This document shows, piece after piece, positions 1-10,860 of a stretch of DNA of 64,000 bases (position 1 is the stretch's first letter; every line of letters starts with the position of its first letter). Source of the stretch: Thelephora terrestris (taxonomy: Eukaryota > Basidiomycota > Agaricomycetes > Thelephorales > Thelephoraceae); the NCBI GenBank assembly GCA_015956445.1, contig WIUZ02000002.1:3100001-3164000 (forward strand), read 5' to 3'. The position numbers were made by a program, and so were the translations under genes. Under the pieces are notes generated by a model. That model did no database searches. It was not told the origin of the DNA and saw only the letters and a list, made by a program, of their open reading frames with translations.

Positions 1-304
1 TTCTTCGATAAACTTCAGAAAGTGAAGTGGATTCAGTTTTCCGAATCTTCCCACTTGGCCCATTGGGAGGAGAGGGATCGCTACATGGAAGTCGTAGCGC
101 ATTTCTTGGAGGTTTGAACCAAAGGCTATGGCGGAGGCCGCATGTATTTGTTTTGCAATTTTTGTCCGGGACATCTTGTATGCTGGAATGTAGACCCGTT
201 CGCCATTCGGTGAGAGGATAAGTCGTGTGGCAGCGGGATTCGAAGGAATGGGCCGGAAGCAACCCGATGTCCGATCAGCTAATTACATTTTGCCTCCCAA
301 GTCC
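1..304. other. Left edge, no gene assigned
   Basis: Sequence upstream of the BCS1 start. Short open frames here show no recognisable domain and no splice continuity with BCS1. It most likely holds the BCS1 promoter and leader. An in-frame extension of the first BCS1 exon is open back to position 227, with a possible upstream ATG at 248, but the stretch before 305 looks unlike a mitochondrial chaperone N-terminus. Confidence 0.4.
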
Positions 305-2023
305 ATGTCAGACGCGTCCACTGTTGCGACAGTGAAGACCATATCCAATGATGCGCTGACTACCGGACTTCCAAACTCAGCCCTCAGAACGCCGACACCT
401 GTTAGCACGTCTACGGTATCTCAAAATGTGGTTCCAACCCAACCCTCGTTCGTCGGAAGCATAATCGGGGACAAGTACGTTCGAGCGTACAACTTTTGAA
501 CTGCGACCGAACCGCTCACCAGCATGAACCTCGCATCCTTTGTGTAGCCCCTATTTTCAGGCTGGGTTTGGCCTCATGGTTAGTCGTAACTTTATGACCC
601 AACCAGAAATTTATCCCCGGTATTATAGGGCCTCGGAGTCGTGCTAACAGGAGCACGCCAAGCCTTAATCTTTGGGCTAACCACTTTACGTCGCCGGATG
701 CTAGTCTCGCTCGAGATAAGCAACAAAGACAAAGCTTACGACTGGTTCCTGGCTTGGATGGCGCACCAAACCCAAGTCCAAGCCCAAACCGCGGCCTCCT
801 CCCGATCGATCCTCTCCCGCTCCGTCCCTTGGGTACGAAGCCACCAGCTAAGTGTGGAGACCGCTTTCGAGCAACGTAATAACGGGAGCTCGTCTGTGGT
901 GTTTAACCTCGTCGCTGGACCAGGAACCCATTGGTTCAGGTACCAGCGAGCGTGGATGCAAGTCAAACGAGAACGCGAAACGCGGTCTATGCAAATGATG
1001 TCTGGACAGCCTTGGGAGACTGTGACCCTCACAACTCTCTCCAAAGACCGGAATCTGTTTTCCTCGCTGCTAAGTGAAGCCCGGGAACTCGCAATGAAGG
1101 GAAACGAGGGGAAGCTTGTCGTCATGACCGCTTGGGGGATCGAGTGGAGACCATTTGGATTGCCCAGGAGGAAGAGGCCCCTCAAGAGTGTCGTGTTGGA
1201 TGAGGGTGTATCAGAGAAGATAGAGAACGACGTCAGAGCGTTCTTGGATAGGCGGCAATGGTACGCTGACAGAGGTCGTAGCTATCGAGTTTTTCGCGGA
1301 ACTTCTTGATGCTGAACTTGGTTTTGTTCCAGGTATTCCCTACAGGCGAGGGTACCTTTTGCACGGTCCTCCGGGGTCGGGTAAATCCTCCTTCATACAA
1401 GCGCTGGCCGGGTCATTAGGATATGACATCTGTTTGCTCAACCTCTCCGAAAGAGGACTTGCAGACGACAAGCTCTTTCATCTCCTCTCAAACGCCCCAG
1501 AACGGAGCATAATCCTGATGGAGGACGTCGACGCGGCGTTTAACAAGCGGGTCCAAACCAGCGAAGACGGGTATGTGACCGGATATTCCTTTTAGCTCTG
1601 AAGTTGGATTGCTGGGGACTCATTATGGGTTTCTTGTTTCACACTAGGTACCAATCCTCTGTCACCTTTTCTGGTTTCCTCAATGCCCTGGACGGTGTCG
1701 CTTCGGGTGAGGAGAGGATAATTTTCCTCACGACGAACCACATCGAAAAGCTGGACCCTGCGCTCATTCGCCCGGGCCGAGTGGATCTCGCCTGCCTAAT
1801 CGACGACGCTTCCCCCTCTCAAGCCAAGCGTCTTTTCACCGGGTTCTACGACTCAGAACGAAACGCGGACCTGGAATCTTTGGGTGATGAATTAGAAAAT
1901 ACGGTGGATAGAGAGATGAAACAAGGGAGGAGAGTGAGCATGGCCGCCCTCCAGGGCACTTTCATCAGAAGCGAGCCTGAAGAAGCGGTGAGGGCGGCCA
2001 AGGAATTATTCATTGAACGGTGA
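305..2023 (+). CDS. BCS1: BCS1-type mitochondrial AAA ATPase chaperone
   Basis: Five exons (305-474, 548-578, 629-1274, 1333-1570, 1648-2023) join in frame to 486 residues. BCS1 in the mitochondrial inner membrane translocates the folded Rieske iron-sulfur protein for assembly of complex III. The second, 31-nt exon supplies [11 protein letters not shown], leading into the single membrane segment, followed by the BCS1-specific region with [10 protein letters not shown]. The AAA domain shows Walker [11 protein letters not shown], Walker [11 protein letters not shown], and the second-region stretch [19 protein letters not shown] with its arginine fingers. Length fits the family, whose fungal members are usually 450-500 residues. 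Basidiomycetes often carry several BCS1-like paralogs, so it could be a paralog rather than the Rieske chaperone itself. Transcription converges on the next gene with 75 bp between stop codons. The start at 305 is the first ATG that gives a compact N-terminus; an upstream in-frame start is possible. Confidence 0.9.
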
Positions 2024-2098
2024 CGCCTTTCAAGTGTTTGTGTGTGGTAGAGTACATAATGACGAGTTAATGGATACACCAGTATGTGAACAGGGAGG

Positions 2099-3238
2099 TT
2101 AGAAGCGAATCTTTCGCTTCCGCGCGGTGTACTTTGAGTCCCGAGGAACGTCTTCTTTCCCTCGCTGTCGATACAACTGGAGACAACGAAATTATCCGTA
2201 AGTTCATGACAGGGACATGGCCTGAGACCCCATACCTCTTTTTTCTTGAGCACCCAATCCTTGCCCTTGATACTCTTTTTCTTCATGCTCGCCCTTGCCT
2301 TTGCCCTCTCCCTCCTCTTCTCAAACTTCACCTTTTCTTCGTTCTCTACACCTTCAGCGCCTCCCTGAAGACCCTGAGGTACCTGTCCGCCGGATCCCAC
2401 CATTAACACCAAAAAAACCTTTTTGGCTTTGTTGGAATTAGGGTAATCCACGACTAACCCTCCTCCGAACCCTGCCTTTTGCGCGAGTGAGGTTATGAGC
2501 TGGATCTGGTCGTCTGAAGAGGGATAGAATTGAAGAACGGCGCGAGAAGGATTTCGGAGAGCGGAGAAGAGAGTTGTAAAGAAACGGGTGAGGCGGTGGG
2601 GAGGAGAGGACGTTGGGTGGGAGGTTTCCGCGTTCAGAAGCCATTGAAGAACGGAAATACTGCAATGAACGTAAGATTTGAGATGTAACAGATGAAAGTG
2701 GATGCGAGGGTACCTTATTGCGCCATCGAAGCTACCAGGACGGAATCCGAATCCCTGCCCGATATCTTGAAGGAAGAGATCACCTTCAACCTCTCGTTCC
2801 AGAGCAACCTCTTCATCAGGTCAGTCTTTAAACTTTTACAGCTTCCTACTATCAAGCGAAGAGGAAAACTCACCCAACATACTGGGGGCAATATCGACAC
2901 CGGCCCAGATATGCCCTTCGTCATCGAGGATCTCACCCGAGAGACCGGACCCGCACCCGATGTCGAGCAAGAAGGCTGGTTGAGCGGGCGGTAGATTGAG
3001 TAGTTCCAATGCGCGATAGGTCATGTCCGCTTGGACCTGCTGGATTCGGGTGCTGGAGAACGGTTTAGTGGTGGACGAGCAGAAGGTGTGTGTGCGACGG
3101 TTGCTCACTTATTTGTGTATTTCTTCGACTCCGTATCGCCATAGTACTGTCCATATCAATCACGCTTGTTACAGAGGCGAGTAGGGTGTGAAGCCAACCT
3201 ACGATTTCTGGAGGCGCGATCAGCTCCGGCCTCGACAT
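2099..3238 (-). CDS. BUD23: 18S rRNA (guanine-N7) methyltransferase BUD23
   Basis: On the minus strand six exons reassemble BUD23/WBSCR22, the SAM-dependent enzyme that with Trm112 makes m7G in 18S rRNA and aids 40S export. The start reads MSRPELIAPPEI, followed across an intron by YYGDTESKKYT. The SAM-binding motif I is LLDIGCGSGLSG, preceded by MTYRALELLNLP. Further on are DIGQGFGFRPGSFDGAIS and the substrate-side ISVLQWLLNAE. The C-terminal block (Pfam WBS_methylT) has VVDYPNSNKAKK and a basic tail ending YTARKRKIRF just before the stop at 2099-2101; this last exon is not part of a long open frame and was found through the splice site at about 2180. The region between them is lysine-rich, as in homologs. 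The gene starts 111 bp from TRAPPC3, which runs the other way, so the two probably share a promoter. The intron before EVALEREVEG has a weak pyrimidine tract, so that junction is the least sure. Confidence 0.92.
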
Positions 3239-3349
3239 GATTTTTTGGAAGTGAAAAACGGTGTATGATCGAGATCATTCCCCCGGCGGTAGCATTTACC
3301 CTCACGCTCCAAAGAATTCACAGTCCACACCTCACGCCAGCTGCTTGTT
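3239..3349. promoter_or_regulatory. Shared divergent promoter BUD23 / TRAPPC3
   Basis: A 111-bp spacer separates the ATG of BUD23 (minus) from the ATG of TRAPPC3 (plus), so both promoters and both leaders must lie here or inside the genes. No clear TATA box is visible. Confidence 0.6.
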
Positions 3350-4142
3350 ATGGCCACGACTAGTAAGCAATACAAAGCCATCGGCGAAGACCTTTGGAAA
3401 AACAAGTCCGAGAAAGTCGTGAGGCAACTCTCTGCTTGATCATTCTGCGTCAAAGGAGCTGCTATCTAATCAGACCAAGAATGCAGAACTGTTCGCGCTG
3501 ACATACGGCGCGCTGGTGGTGCAGCTCATTCAGGACTACGAGGACTACGCTGAGGTTAATAAGCAACTGGAAAAGATGGGTTACAATATCGGAACGAGAC
3601 TTATCGAAGAGTTCCTCGCAAAGAGCTCGTTAGGCCGGTGCGCAGATTTCAAGGACGTCGGAGAAGTAATCGCAAAGGTAGGAGGGTGCACTTAGTTCCA
3701 TGCCTTAGGCTAAGTCCGTCATCTCAGGTTGGATTTAAATCGTTCCTGAATATCACCCCCAACATCACCCATGCACAACTGCAACCAACAACATCACCAA
3801 CGACGAAATCCCAATCGACGGGTGCAACTCCAGGTTCCATGTTCTCACTAACGTTCGACGATAACCCACTCGCGGAGTTTGTCGAACTCCCAGAAGAAGC
3901 TCTGGAAGGCGGACTCTGGTTCAGCAATGTGTTCTGCGGAGTGATACGGGGTGCGCTTGAAATGGTTCGTTGCTCCCCTCTGACTATTGTATTAGCTTGC
4001 TGAGCTGATGGTTTGTTTTTAGGTGCAGATGCAAGTCACGGCCGAATTCATTTCCGACGTGCTACGGGGAGATGAAACGACAGAAATCAGAGTGAAGCTG
4101 ATAAAACTCCTGGAGGAGGAAGTTCCTGCTGGAGATGACTAA
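3350..4142 (+). CDS. BET3: TRAPP complex subunit 3 (Bet3)
   Basis: Four exons (3350-3418, 3474-3677, 3728-3964, 4023-4142) sum to 630 nt and give 209 residues. Bet3/TRAPPC3 is the core subunit of the TRAPP complexes, which tether vesicles and activate Rab1/Ypt1 in ER-Golgi traffic. The start [17 protein letters not shown] is followed by [32 protein letters not shown] and [14 protein letters not shown], all typical of Bet3. The family has a conserved acylated cysteine; RC in the segment LGRCADF matches it. Near the end are [20 protein letters not shown] and [14 protein letters not shown]. The family is usually 180-200 residues; the extra length is a Ser/Thr/Pro-rich loop near residues 105-125 ([15 protein letters not shown]), which looks like a lineage-specific insertion. 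The stop codon lies 104 bp from the stop of the convergent uS13m gene. Confidence 0.93.
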
Positions 4143-4246
4143 GGTGCTTTCTCGCAGAGCCCTGCGGGCTAGATGATGTATTATTATAACCGCAATAATG
4201 CAAAGGGAAGGTAGAGGGCGTGGCAAGGTTCCTCGAAAGGCAATCT

Positions 4247-4795
4247 CTACCACCTGTCGATCCTGTTGAGTTTCTTGGCCGTCTTCGCATTGTTTTGCGT
4301 ATTTTGCCCCCTGACTGGTAGACCCATGGCGTGTCTCCTTCCGACGTAACTTCCAATCATCCTCTGGTGGGCAATATTTTCCCGAATCTCCCTCCTCAAG
4401 TCCGTCTCGATCTTCAGGTTTCGCAAGGGATCACTTCCTCCCTTCGCGTTCGTTAAAGACGTCGATCGGGTGTCTGGAGTTATAGGACCGGGTTTGGGAC
4501 GGAAGCTCGGACTCGCGAGTGGGACGCGTTGGACGGGTTGTGCAGTGGAGGGGGAAGAGAGGAAAGCGGTGATTGACGTTAACTGGGTTGGCGTCAAATC
4601 TTTGACTCTACACCGGTCGTGAATTTGGAACCTGGCGCATATACGGTGCGCGGTGTTGTGCCCTACGCCATAGAAATGCGTCAGCGCAAACTAGAATGAA
4701 ACGTTAGTTACGTCCGGTGCCAGCGTAGGAGAAAGCCTGTGCGTTACCCGCGTGAATTGGTTCTCCGGTAACAACTTTCCGAGCACATACACCAT
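4247..4795 (-). CDS. Mitochondrial ribosomal protein uS13m
   Basis: Two minus-strand exons (4748-4795 and 4247-4690) give 163 residues. The protein is the mitochondrial S13 of the small ribosomal subunit (yeast Sws2), which sits in the head and contacts tRNA and the intersubunit bridge. The start [16 protein letters not shown] joins [18 protein letters not shown], the helix-two-turns-helix of S13. The C-terminal signature is [13 protein letters not shown] followed by [19 protein letters not shown] and [10 protein letters not shown], matching bacterial S13, which has GLPVRGQ and a T-N-A-R/K-T run. A Pro/Ser/Thr-rich linker around residues 60-95 is longer than in bacteria. The ATG lies 109 bp from the start of the divergent XAP5 gene. 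A mitochondrial targeting peptide is not obvious, as often for this protein. Confidence 0.9.
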
Positions 4796-4904
4796 TGTAA
4801 GATTCGGAGGGTAGAGAAGAGAGGGTTTTGACTTCACGTGATCGAAATACAGCTTCTATCTCTTTCAACACACCCACTCGACCCCTGCATATCCTTCGCG
4901 AACC
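4796..4904. promoter_or_regulatory. Shared divergent promoter uS13m / XAP5
   Basis: Only 109 bp separate the two start codons. No TATA box is evident; a CT-rich stretch precedes the XAP5 ATG. The pair probably shares a bidirectional promoter. Confidence 0.55.
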
Positions 4905-6215
4905 ATGGCAAGCAACAGAGCCGAAGGTAGACGTCAAGAAGAGCTCACGAAGGAACGTCAACGTATGCGTGAGCAATACGAGAAACAAAAGGCCGCTCTG
5001 GTCGAAGAGACCGAGAAGGCTCGGCCTTCATCCAACCGCTTCGTTGGCCAGCATGACTCCATGGAAGACTCCTTGAAGAGGAGTACCGTGGGTCTTGTCA
5101 GACTTGAGGATTTCCAAGCTAGGCGCAAGGAAATCCAAGAAGCCAAGGAGCGTGAAGCTGCTATGACGAGTGAACTCAAGTACGTCTTTCTCACTTGACT
5201 CTACGCGGTTTGTTGTCCTCCCTCTTTGAACGGAGGGGTAACGATAAAGAGTGGGGACGGTGCACTCAAACGCTGTAGCTCTTGTTTAGGGACGAACAAA
5301 AGAAGTCCAAGAAGCGTAAGAAAACACAGCAGTCAACCCTGTCTTTCGCCTTAGACGACGATGGAGATGAAGAACCTTCTGCAAACAATACTACCTCGAA
5401 TTCACCCGCACCAGGTTCTGGGGCAGATGAAGATGGTAAACCGGTCAAGAAGTCCAAACTTGGGAAAAATCCCGCCGTCGATACGTCGTTCCTGCCCGAT
5501 CGAGAACGAGAGGAAGTAGAGAGGAAGGAGCGCGAACAGCTGCGTCAGGAATGGCTGAAGAAACAAGAGGAACTCAAGGATGAAGATATCGAGATCACTT
5601 ATTCCTACTGGGACGGAAGTGGCCATCGAAAGAGTGTCTCGGTACGTGGCCACACAACAACTTGAACGGCTCGATTTCTTATTCTCGTCATGTTTAGTGC
5701 AAGAAGGGTGACACGGTCGCACAGTTCCTGGAGAAATGCCGACAGCAGTTCCCCGAGCTTCGGGGCATAAGCGTGGATAACCTAATGTATATCAAGGTTC
5801 TCTCTCCCTTCCTCTTACATCATGCCGCGTATCCTGACCTTTCCCGTGAACCAGGAGGACCTCATCATTCCTCAAGTAGGTTGCGCACGGCTGCCGGCTT
5901 ACGGACTAATCACCTCCAAATTCTAGCACTACACATTCTACAGCTTCATTGTGAACAAAGCACGTGGAAAATCCGGACCGCTGTTCAATTTCGACGTGCA
6001 CGACGATGTCCGGCTCCTCGCCGACGCATCAAAGGAGAAAGACGAATCCCACGCAGGGAAAGTCGTGGAGAGGAGCTGGTACCAGAGGAACAAGCACATA
6101 TTCCCCGCCTCGCGTTGGGAGGTAAGCGCTCCTATGAAACCTCAGGAATGTGGCTCATGGGTCGCACTAGCTTTATGACCCTGAGAAGAACTACGGGAAA
6201 TATACCATCTCGTAG
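4905..6215 (+). CDS. XAP5/FAM50 family nuclear protein
   Basis: Six exons (4905-5179, 5290-5641, 5698-5796, 5855-5875, 5927-6121, 6171-6215) total 987 nt, 328 residues. XAP5/FAM50 proteins are nuclear and linked to spliceosome function and, in fission yeast and green algae, to transcription and chromatin. The N-terminal third is a charged coiled coil ([17 protein letters not shown]). A Lys-rich nuclear localisation stretch ([11 protein letters not shown]) and an acidic stretch follow. The conserved XAP5 domain has [57 protein letters not shown] and the C-terminal block [20 protein letters not shown]. The fourth exon is a 21-nt microexon coding EDLIIPQ. The closing residues KYTIS are also typical of the family. 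The next gene converges on it, with its stop about 400 bp away. Confidence 0.93.
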
Positions 6216-6615
6216 CGCAGCCTTGCGCCTTTCTTTAGTAGAAATTGATGTGCGAGATCGGTCGAGATAACAGGGAATCCTTGTCGACTTTTATATCATT
6301 ATGCTATAAGCTACGGTGTGCGAGAGGAAACTAAATGATGCTCTGTCTAGGATAGATGCGAAGGAATGGAGAGAAACTGGAAATGCGAAGAGGCGAACGA
6401 AACAGAGAGCCCCAGTTTGTTTTGGACAGAACCAAGGATGGGAGGACGATGATCAGAAAACGACTGGCACACGTTGAGTCTGTGGCACAAAGTTTCACAA
6501 GAGTGTGGGATGTTAATTCGGGGTGAAAGGACTCCTGCGGCCCGACAAACATTATTTAGGGCACGCATGGGTTGTGGAACATCGGTATGACCCCCCGGAT
6601 CCGCCCTCGAAGGGA
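6216..6615. other. Convergent 3' intergenic region
   Basis: About 400 bp between the stops of XAP5 (plus) and the mitochondrial carrier (minus). It should hold both 3' UTRs. No further coding signal was recognised. Confidence 0.5.
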
Positions 6616-8321
6616 TCAACGGACCGGAAGGCGATCGATGTAATTGGACACAAGGTCAAAGATCGTCCACAAGAGTCCGTGCGTAGTTATACTCCGAACA
6701 GCGCTGACACCCAGCCCCCGATACAACCGGCCGATACCCGCTACTAATGGCTTCGGGTTTTGCGGGTCAGGACCTGGTGTAAAAAGATGAAACTGGGGTT
6801 AGCGTCTCTCCCGTGGCTACAACTCGGGATATCGGATCCGGGTGAAGGAAAGAGATGGGAGAACGGGATAAGTGTGAGAAATGGGAGGGCACGACTTCAT
6901 GGAGATCATAACGAAGGTTAGGACGGTGGACTTACCCCGGATCAAACGGGTAAGCGTCTCGATGACCCCGCGGTACTTCTCACCCGCCAGCGCGCGCTGT
7001 TGGACTTTAGTTTTCACCCTAAATGATATGTCATCAACACATTGACGTTCTCATGATCACCACGGCGGAGAGGCTTAAGTAACGTACACGTCCATAGGGT
7101 AGATCAATGCCCAAGATGTGACCCCTGATAAAGATCCGCAGACGAAGGGAACGAGCGAAGAGTGGATTGGAAGCCATGGAGGTGTCGGTCCTTGTTCCCC
7201 GGACGGCAGCCGCCCCAACATGTGACGCATACCGTCATACTCCATAAAATACAATGCAGTCCCGGAAGTATCCCTCACTACGAGACAAAGAGGAACAGAT
7301 CCGAGGGAATGGAGGGAATCAGCCATCACACGCTGGAGTGGTCACGAGACGCGACTGTTGCGACAAGGAGGATTCGCCTACCAAAGTGAAGTTTAAACCC
7401 GGTGTACAGCCCCAACAGTCCTCGGGTCTTCACGATATCTCGGACGGCTTGGAGAGTAGTGGGAGGCCGGTTTATTTGTAGCCCCTTGGCAGCTGCAATC
7501 GAGTACTCGAGCTGACGCCGGACCTACTGTCACCATAGCATGGAGAAGACACAATAAAAGCGGAAGTCATGAGAACAGTTGGAGACGCGGTGACGTAGAC
7601 GATAGCCAGACCTTCACAAGTTCAAACGGGGCAGACCCAAAGGAGATGAGTGAACCCGCCAACGCTCCCCTGAAGCCAAACATCAGCATTCTGGGGCTCG
7701 GAAGGTTGATCCGGGTCTGACCCTAATCCTCCCAACAATGAAGTATCGTAGAGAGTATTCCGATGGAGGATGCGAGCATCCCGAAGATTGTCCTTTGTTC
7801 CGGAATATATGGTAAACGAGGCCGCCCCTTGTGACATCATTAGCACCCAGGCAATCGAGAGATCGCCTGAAGGAATAAAACCGACATACGGACGAACGTT
7901 ATGGTCACCAGCGGAATCCACAGCCCTCGATAAAACCCGCGGACGCCCTCCTCACGATATACAAGTACAGCAAGAGTTGGGACGGATATAGGATGTTTGA
8001 TTGTTTGCAGGCGAGATTTCAGCGAATCGAGCTGCTAAAAAAGTTAGCCTAGTTTCTTGACTTGAGCGTGAAAACCGACGGGATATCCGGCAAAAGTCGA
8101 CATTCCACTCGCAACTATGGCGCAAGCTACTGCCTTGTACTCTAAGATGTGGGATAAAACACACGGGGACGGCGTAAAACTTTCAAAACATGACGCACGA
8201 TGGAGTATCCCGTTCACTGCATATGAGATATCCCCCGGGCTGCAAGGATGCGCTCAATTGGAGGGAAGGGGGGCTGGAAGAAAGCCCGAGGGATAGGTCG
8301 AGTCGACATACCTTCTGCCAT
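6616..8321 (-). CDS. Mitochondrial carrier family (SLC25) protein
   Basis: A multi-exon minus-strand gene starting with a 10-nt coding exon (MAE, 8312-8321). It carries three mitochondrial carrier repeats. The signature motifs are GYPLDSLKSRLQT (repeat 1), GSAPFELVKVRRQLEY (repeat 2) and YPMDVVKTKVQQR (repeat 3). Repeat-linked matrix helices include VRGFYRGLWIPLV, YTGFKLHFVRDTSGTALYF and LYRGLGVSALRS. The RDxxGTA-YF stretch resembles carnitine/acylcarnitine and amino-acid carriers, but repeat 2 lacks the usual P-x-D form, having P-F-E. The transported substrate cannot be told from sequence. The product is expected in the inner mitochondrial membrane. It ends LLWTIFDLVSNYIDRLPVR. Exon joins at about 7.7-7.9 kb were checked for a frameshift and found clean. 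Its start is 382 bp from divergent PNKP. Confidence 0.85.
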
Positions 8322-8703
8322 CCATGGAAATATTCGAGCTGGCGTTTTATCAGAGAAAATTCCGTGCGAGTTGCACGCGAGCCAGGTCCGCCCCCAGACC
8401 ACGATTGTTGTGCACGAGAACGTTTGGCGAGAAAATTGACGACGGAGGCTGTCGAAAAAAAGTTGAGAGATGGTGGACGGACTTCAAGCCATCATCGACA
8501 TCTTCCGAAAACCCGATGGTCGAGTTAACACGCGTTTCGGCCGCTGTCAGTCACCTCATCGCGACTTCCTCCGCTTTCTGTCGGAACGGCGACCTCGACG
8601 GACCACGCGGACTGCAAATCTGAAGCTGGGATTGCACTCTCCTCTATTTGTCGTTCCGTGCATCGTCTATAGCCGGGTACTTTGTCGTTTCCACTTGCGC
8701 AAC
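8322..8703. promoter_or_regulatory. Divergent intergenic region carrier / PNKP
   Basis: 382 bp between the carrier ATG (minus) and the PNKP ATG (plus). It contains open frames with no recognisable domain and probably holds both promoters. Confidence 0.45.
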
Positions 8704-10485
8704 ATGTCTACTCAGGCCACCAAGAAGCGTAAAGCCGATCCTGATGCATCCTCATCTTCAACCTCAACGAAGGCTCAGAAAAGTGTGTGCTACCACATGT
8801 CTGTGAACACCGCGTTGAGTAGAGCTGTGGCCCCCAACAGTCCACCCGTTCTTCAACAAATCAGACGCGACCGGTTCAAAACCCGACGCGTCTAGTGAAT
8901 CGTCCTTTCGATGGTTGAAACCCCTAGGTCCTAAGAAGACTTGCTTATACGGGGTGAACCTTACACCTAAGACGTATCCTAAGGTTGCAATGTTCGATTT
9001 AGACGGTACGATAATCGTATCTGCATATGGGAAAGGACAGCCCAAAAAGAATCGTCACGCATCATTCACTTGGTGGCACAAGGGCGTCGTGAAGAAACTG
9101 GAAGAGGTCCATAATAGCGGGTAAGAATACCATGGTGCCATACTAATGCAGTAAGCTGACAATTGTAGGTACTCGGTCGTCATTATTTCGAATCAGAAGC
9201 TCTCAAAGGACCTAGAAGAGTGGAAGATAAAGATTCATCTCATTGCTGCTTCTGTGAGTCAACCCACCGCTTTTGATTGCGCACACTTGCATTAACGTTT
9301 TTTCCTAGCTTCCGAATGTCCCGTTCAGGATTTTTGCGGCATCTGCAGACGACGAATACCGCAAGCCCATGCTGGGGATGTTGCGCGCGCTAAAGGATAT
9401 ACATACGTCCGAGAATGTGGAGATGGGTAAACACCATTACCGCCCGGCGTTTCTTGGTACTGATTTGTTCGCAGATACGACGGAGGCTTACTTTGTAGGT
9501 GATGCTGCGGGGCGTCCGGATGATCATTCGGGAACCGATAGGAAGTGGGCAATAAACGCCGGCGTCAAGTTTTACACGCCCGAGGTATGTATGAAGAGTG
9601 ATTGTCGCTCAAGACAAGAACCTTAGACCCGTTCAGGAATTCTTCCTTGGGCAGCCAGCGTCAGGGTACCAGTTCCTTGGATATGATACCACATCATTGA
9701 TACCAGGTAAAAATTCAAAATTACGCCGCACCAGTCAGCGGGAACTGAACGCGATTGTTTTTAGATGAGGAACCGTTTACGCCGGCGTTGTCTACAGAGC
9801 TCGAATTGGTATTGCTTGTAGGCTACCCGAGCATGGGAAAGTCGAGATTATACCGGAAGCATTTTGGCCCTGCCGGGTATGTACACATCAACCAGGATCT
9901 CTTGGGGACCAGGAAGAAGTGCAAAGATGCAACGGAAGAAGCGCTGGCAACGGGCAAGAGTTGTGTTATTGGTACTGTTGGGGTATCCCCTCGAAGGCCT
10001 TGCTGTTAATCACAGCCTTTTGCAGACAACACGAACAGGGACGGGAAAACACGGAAAGAGTACATCGACATTGCAAAAAAGTTTGGCGTCCCGGTCCGGT
10101 GAGTTCAGTGAAGTTCACCCAGGCATCGTTTCGTTTACGTATCATGTTCCCTGGCCAGATGTTTCAGGTTTGAAAATTCAATCGACCTGGCCTGGCACAA
10201 CAATATGTATCGAACGCACTGCCTCGCCCCGTCCACCCTTGAGAATGAGGTGAGTGCAATTGTGTAGGCCCGTCTAAAATAGTCTCCATTTCACCAACTT
10301 CCGAATAAAAGGTTAAACGGAACAAGGTGCCGAATATCACGTACTTTGGGTTTCAGAAGAATTACGAGGAGCCTGCGTTGGCGGAAGGGTTTTCCGAGAT
10401 CGTCGAGGTCAGGTGGTGTTTCGAGGGAAGTGAAGAGGAGAGGAGTAGGTGGAGTGTGTTGCACCAGTCCATCAACGGAAAGTGA
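8704..10485 (+). CDS. PNK1: Polynucleotide kinase 3'-phosphatase (PNKP)
   Basis: A spliced gene for the two-domain DNA end-processing enzyme that removes 3'-phosphates and phosphorylates 5'-OH ends in break repair. It starts MSTQATKKRKADPDASS, with a short basic and serine-rich N-terminus and no FHA domain, as in fission yeast Pnk1. The HAD-type phosphatase has VAMFDLDGTII (the DxDGT nucleophile motif), VVIISNQ, and YFVGDAAGR with DHSGTDRKWAINAG. The kinase domain has the P-loop GYPSMGKSRLY, the N-acceptor region HINQDLLGT, ALATGKSCVIDNTN, and VRCFKF. The C-terminal block NKVPNITYFGFQKNYEEP is conserved in the family. About eight exons are needed; reading into the introns gives early stops. 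The next gene follows on the same strand. Confidence 0.92.
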
Positions 10486-10860
10486 AGGGCCCGGGAGGGC
10501 GTGTATCAAGTCCCCCTCTTATCTAAATCACCCGTGACCGCTGATAGCCGCATTGGTCTCAAATTATTCGGGCAGATTCCGTGCGATTGGGGTGTAACGT
10601 TTGATTCTGCTTGTTCTGGGTACGGAGGGAGAATGACTAGGAAAGAGCTGGACCAAGTGAGGGGTCGGTTGCATTCGGGTGTGAAGTGGGAGGAAAGACT
10701 AGACCAGGGGTTCGGATTTACCTATGACGGCGCGGAACCACACCGCAAACTAGAGTTGTGCCAGAGAGACGCCGAACACGTGGGAACGTGGCAAGACCTT
10801 CCTCCCGCCCCACGCACCTCACTCACCTTAACCTTCTCCAACCAAACGTTCGTGTCCCTA
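10486..10860. other. Intergenic region PNKP / GID4
   Basis: 375 bp between the PNKP stop and the chosen GID4 start. It stays open in the GID4 frame back to 10501 (apparent start MYQVPLLSK), but beginning there would leave only 15 bp after PNKP, so it is more likely GID4 promoter and leader. An ATG at about 10.63 kb is a further possible start. Confidence 0.4.

Noticed and set aside
736-1185. 149-residue minus-strand open frame
   Set aside because: It lies antisense to the third BCS1 exon and shows no domain; the plus strand carries clear BCS1 motifs.
7622-7700. Suspected one-base frameshift in the mitochondrial carrier
   Set aside because: Re-reading the bases (cccaaagg on the plus strand) gives GALAGSLISFGSAPFELVK in one frame after a normal intron, so the gene is not broken here.
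10501-10860. N-terminal extension of GID4
   Set aside because: The frame is open, but starting at 10501 leaves 15 bp after the PNKP stop and the residues show no conserved feature.
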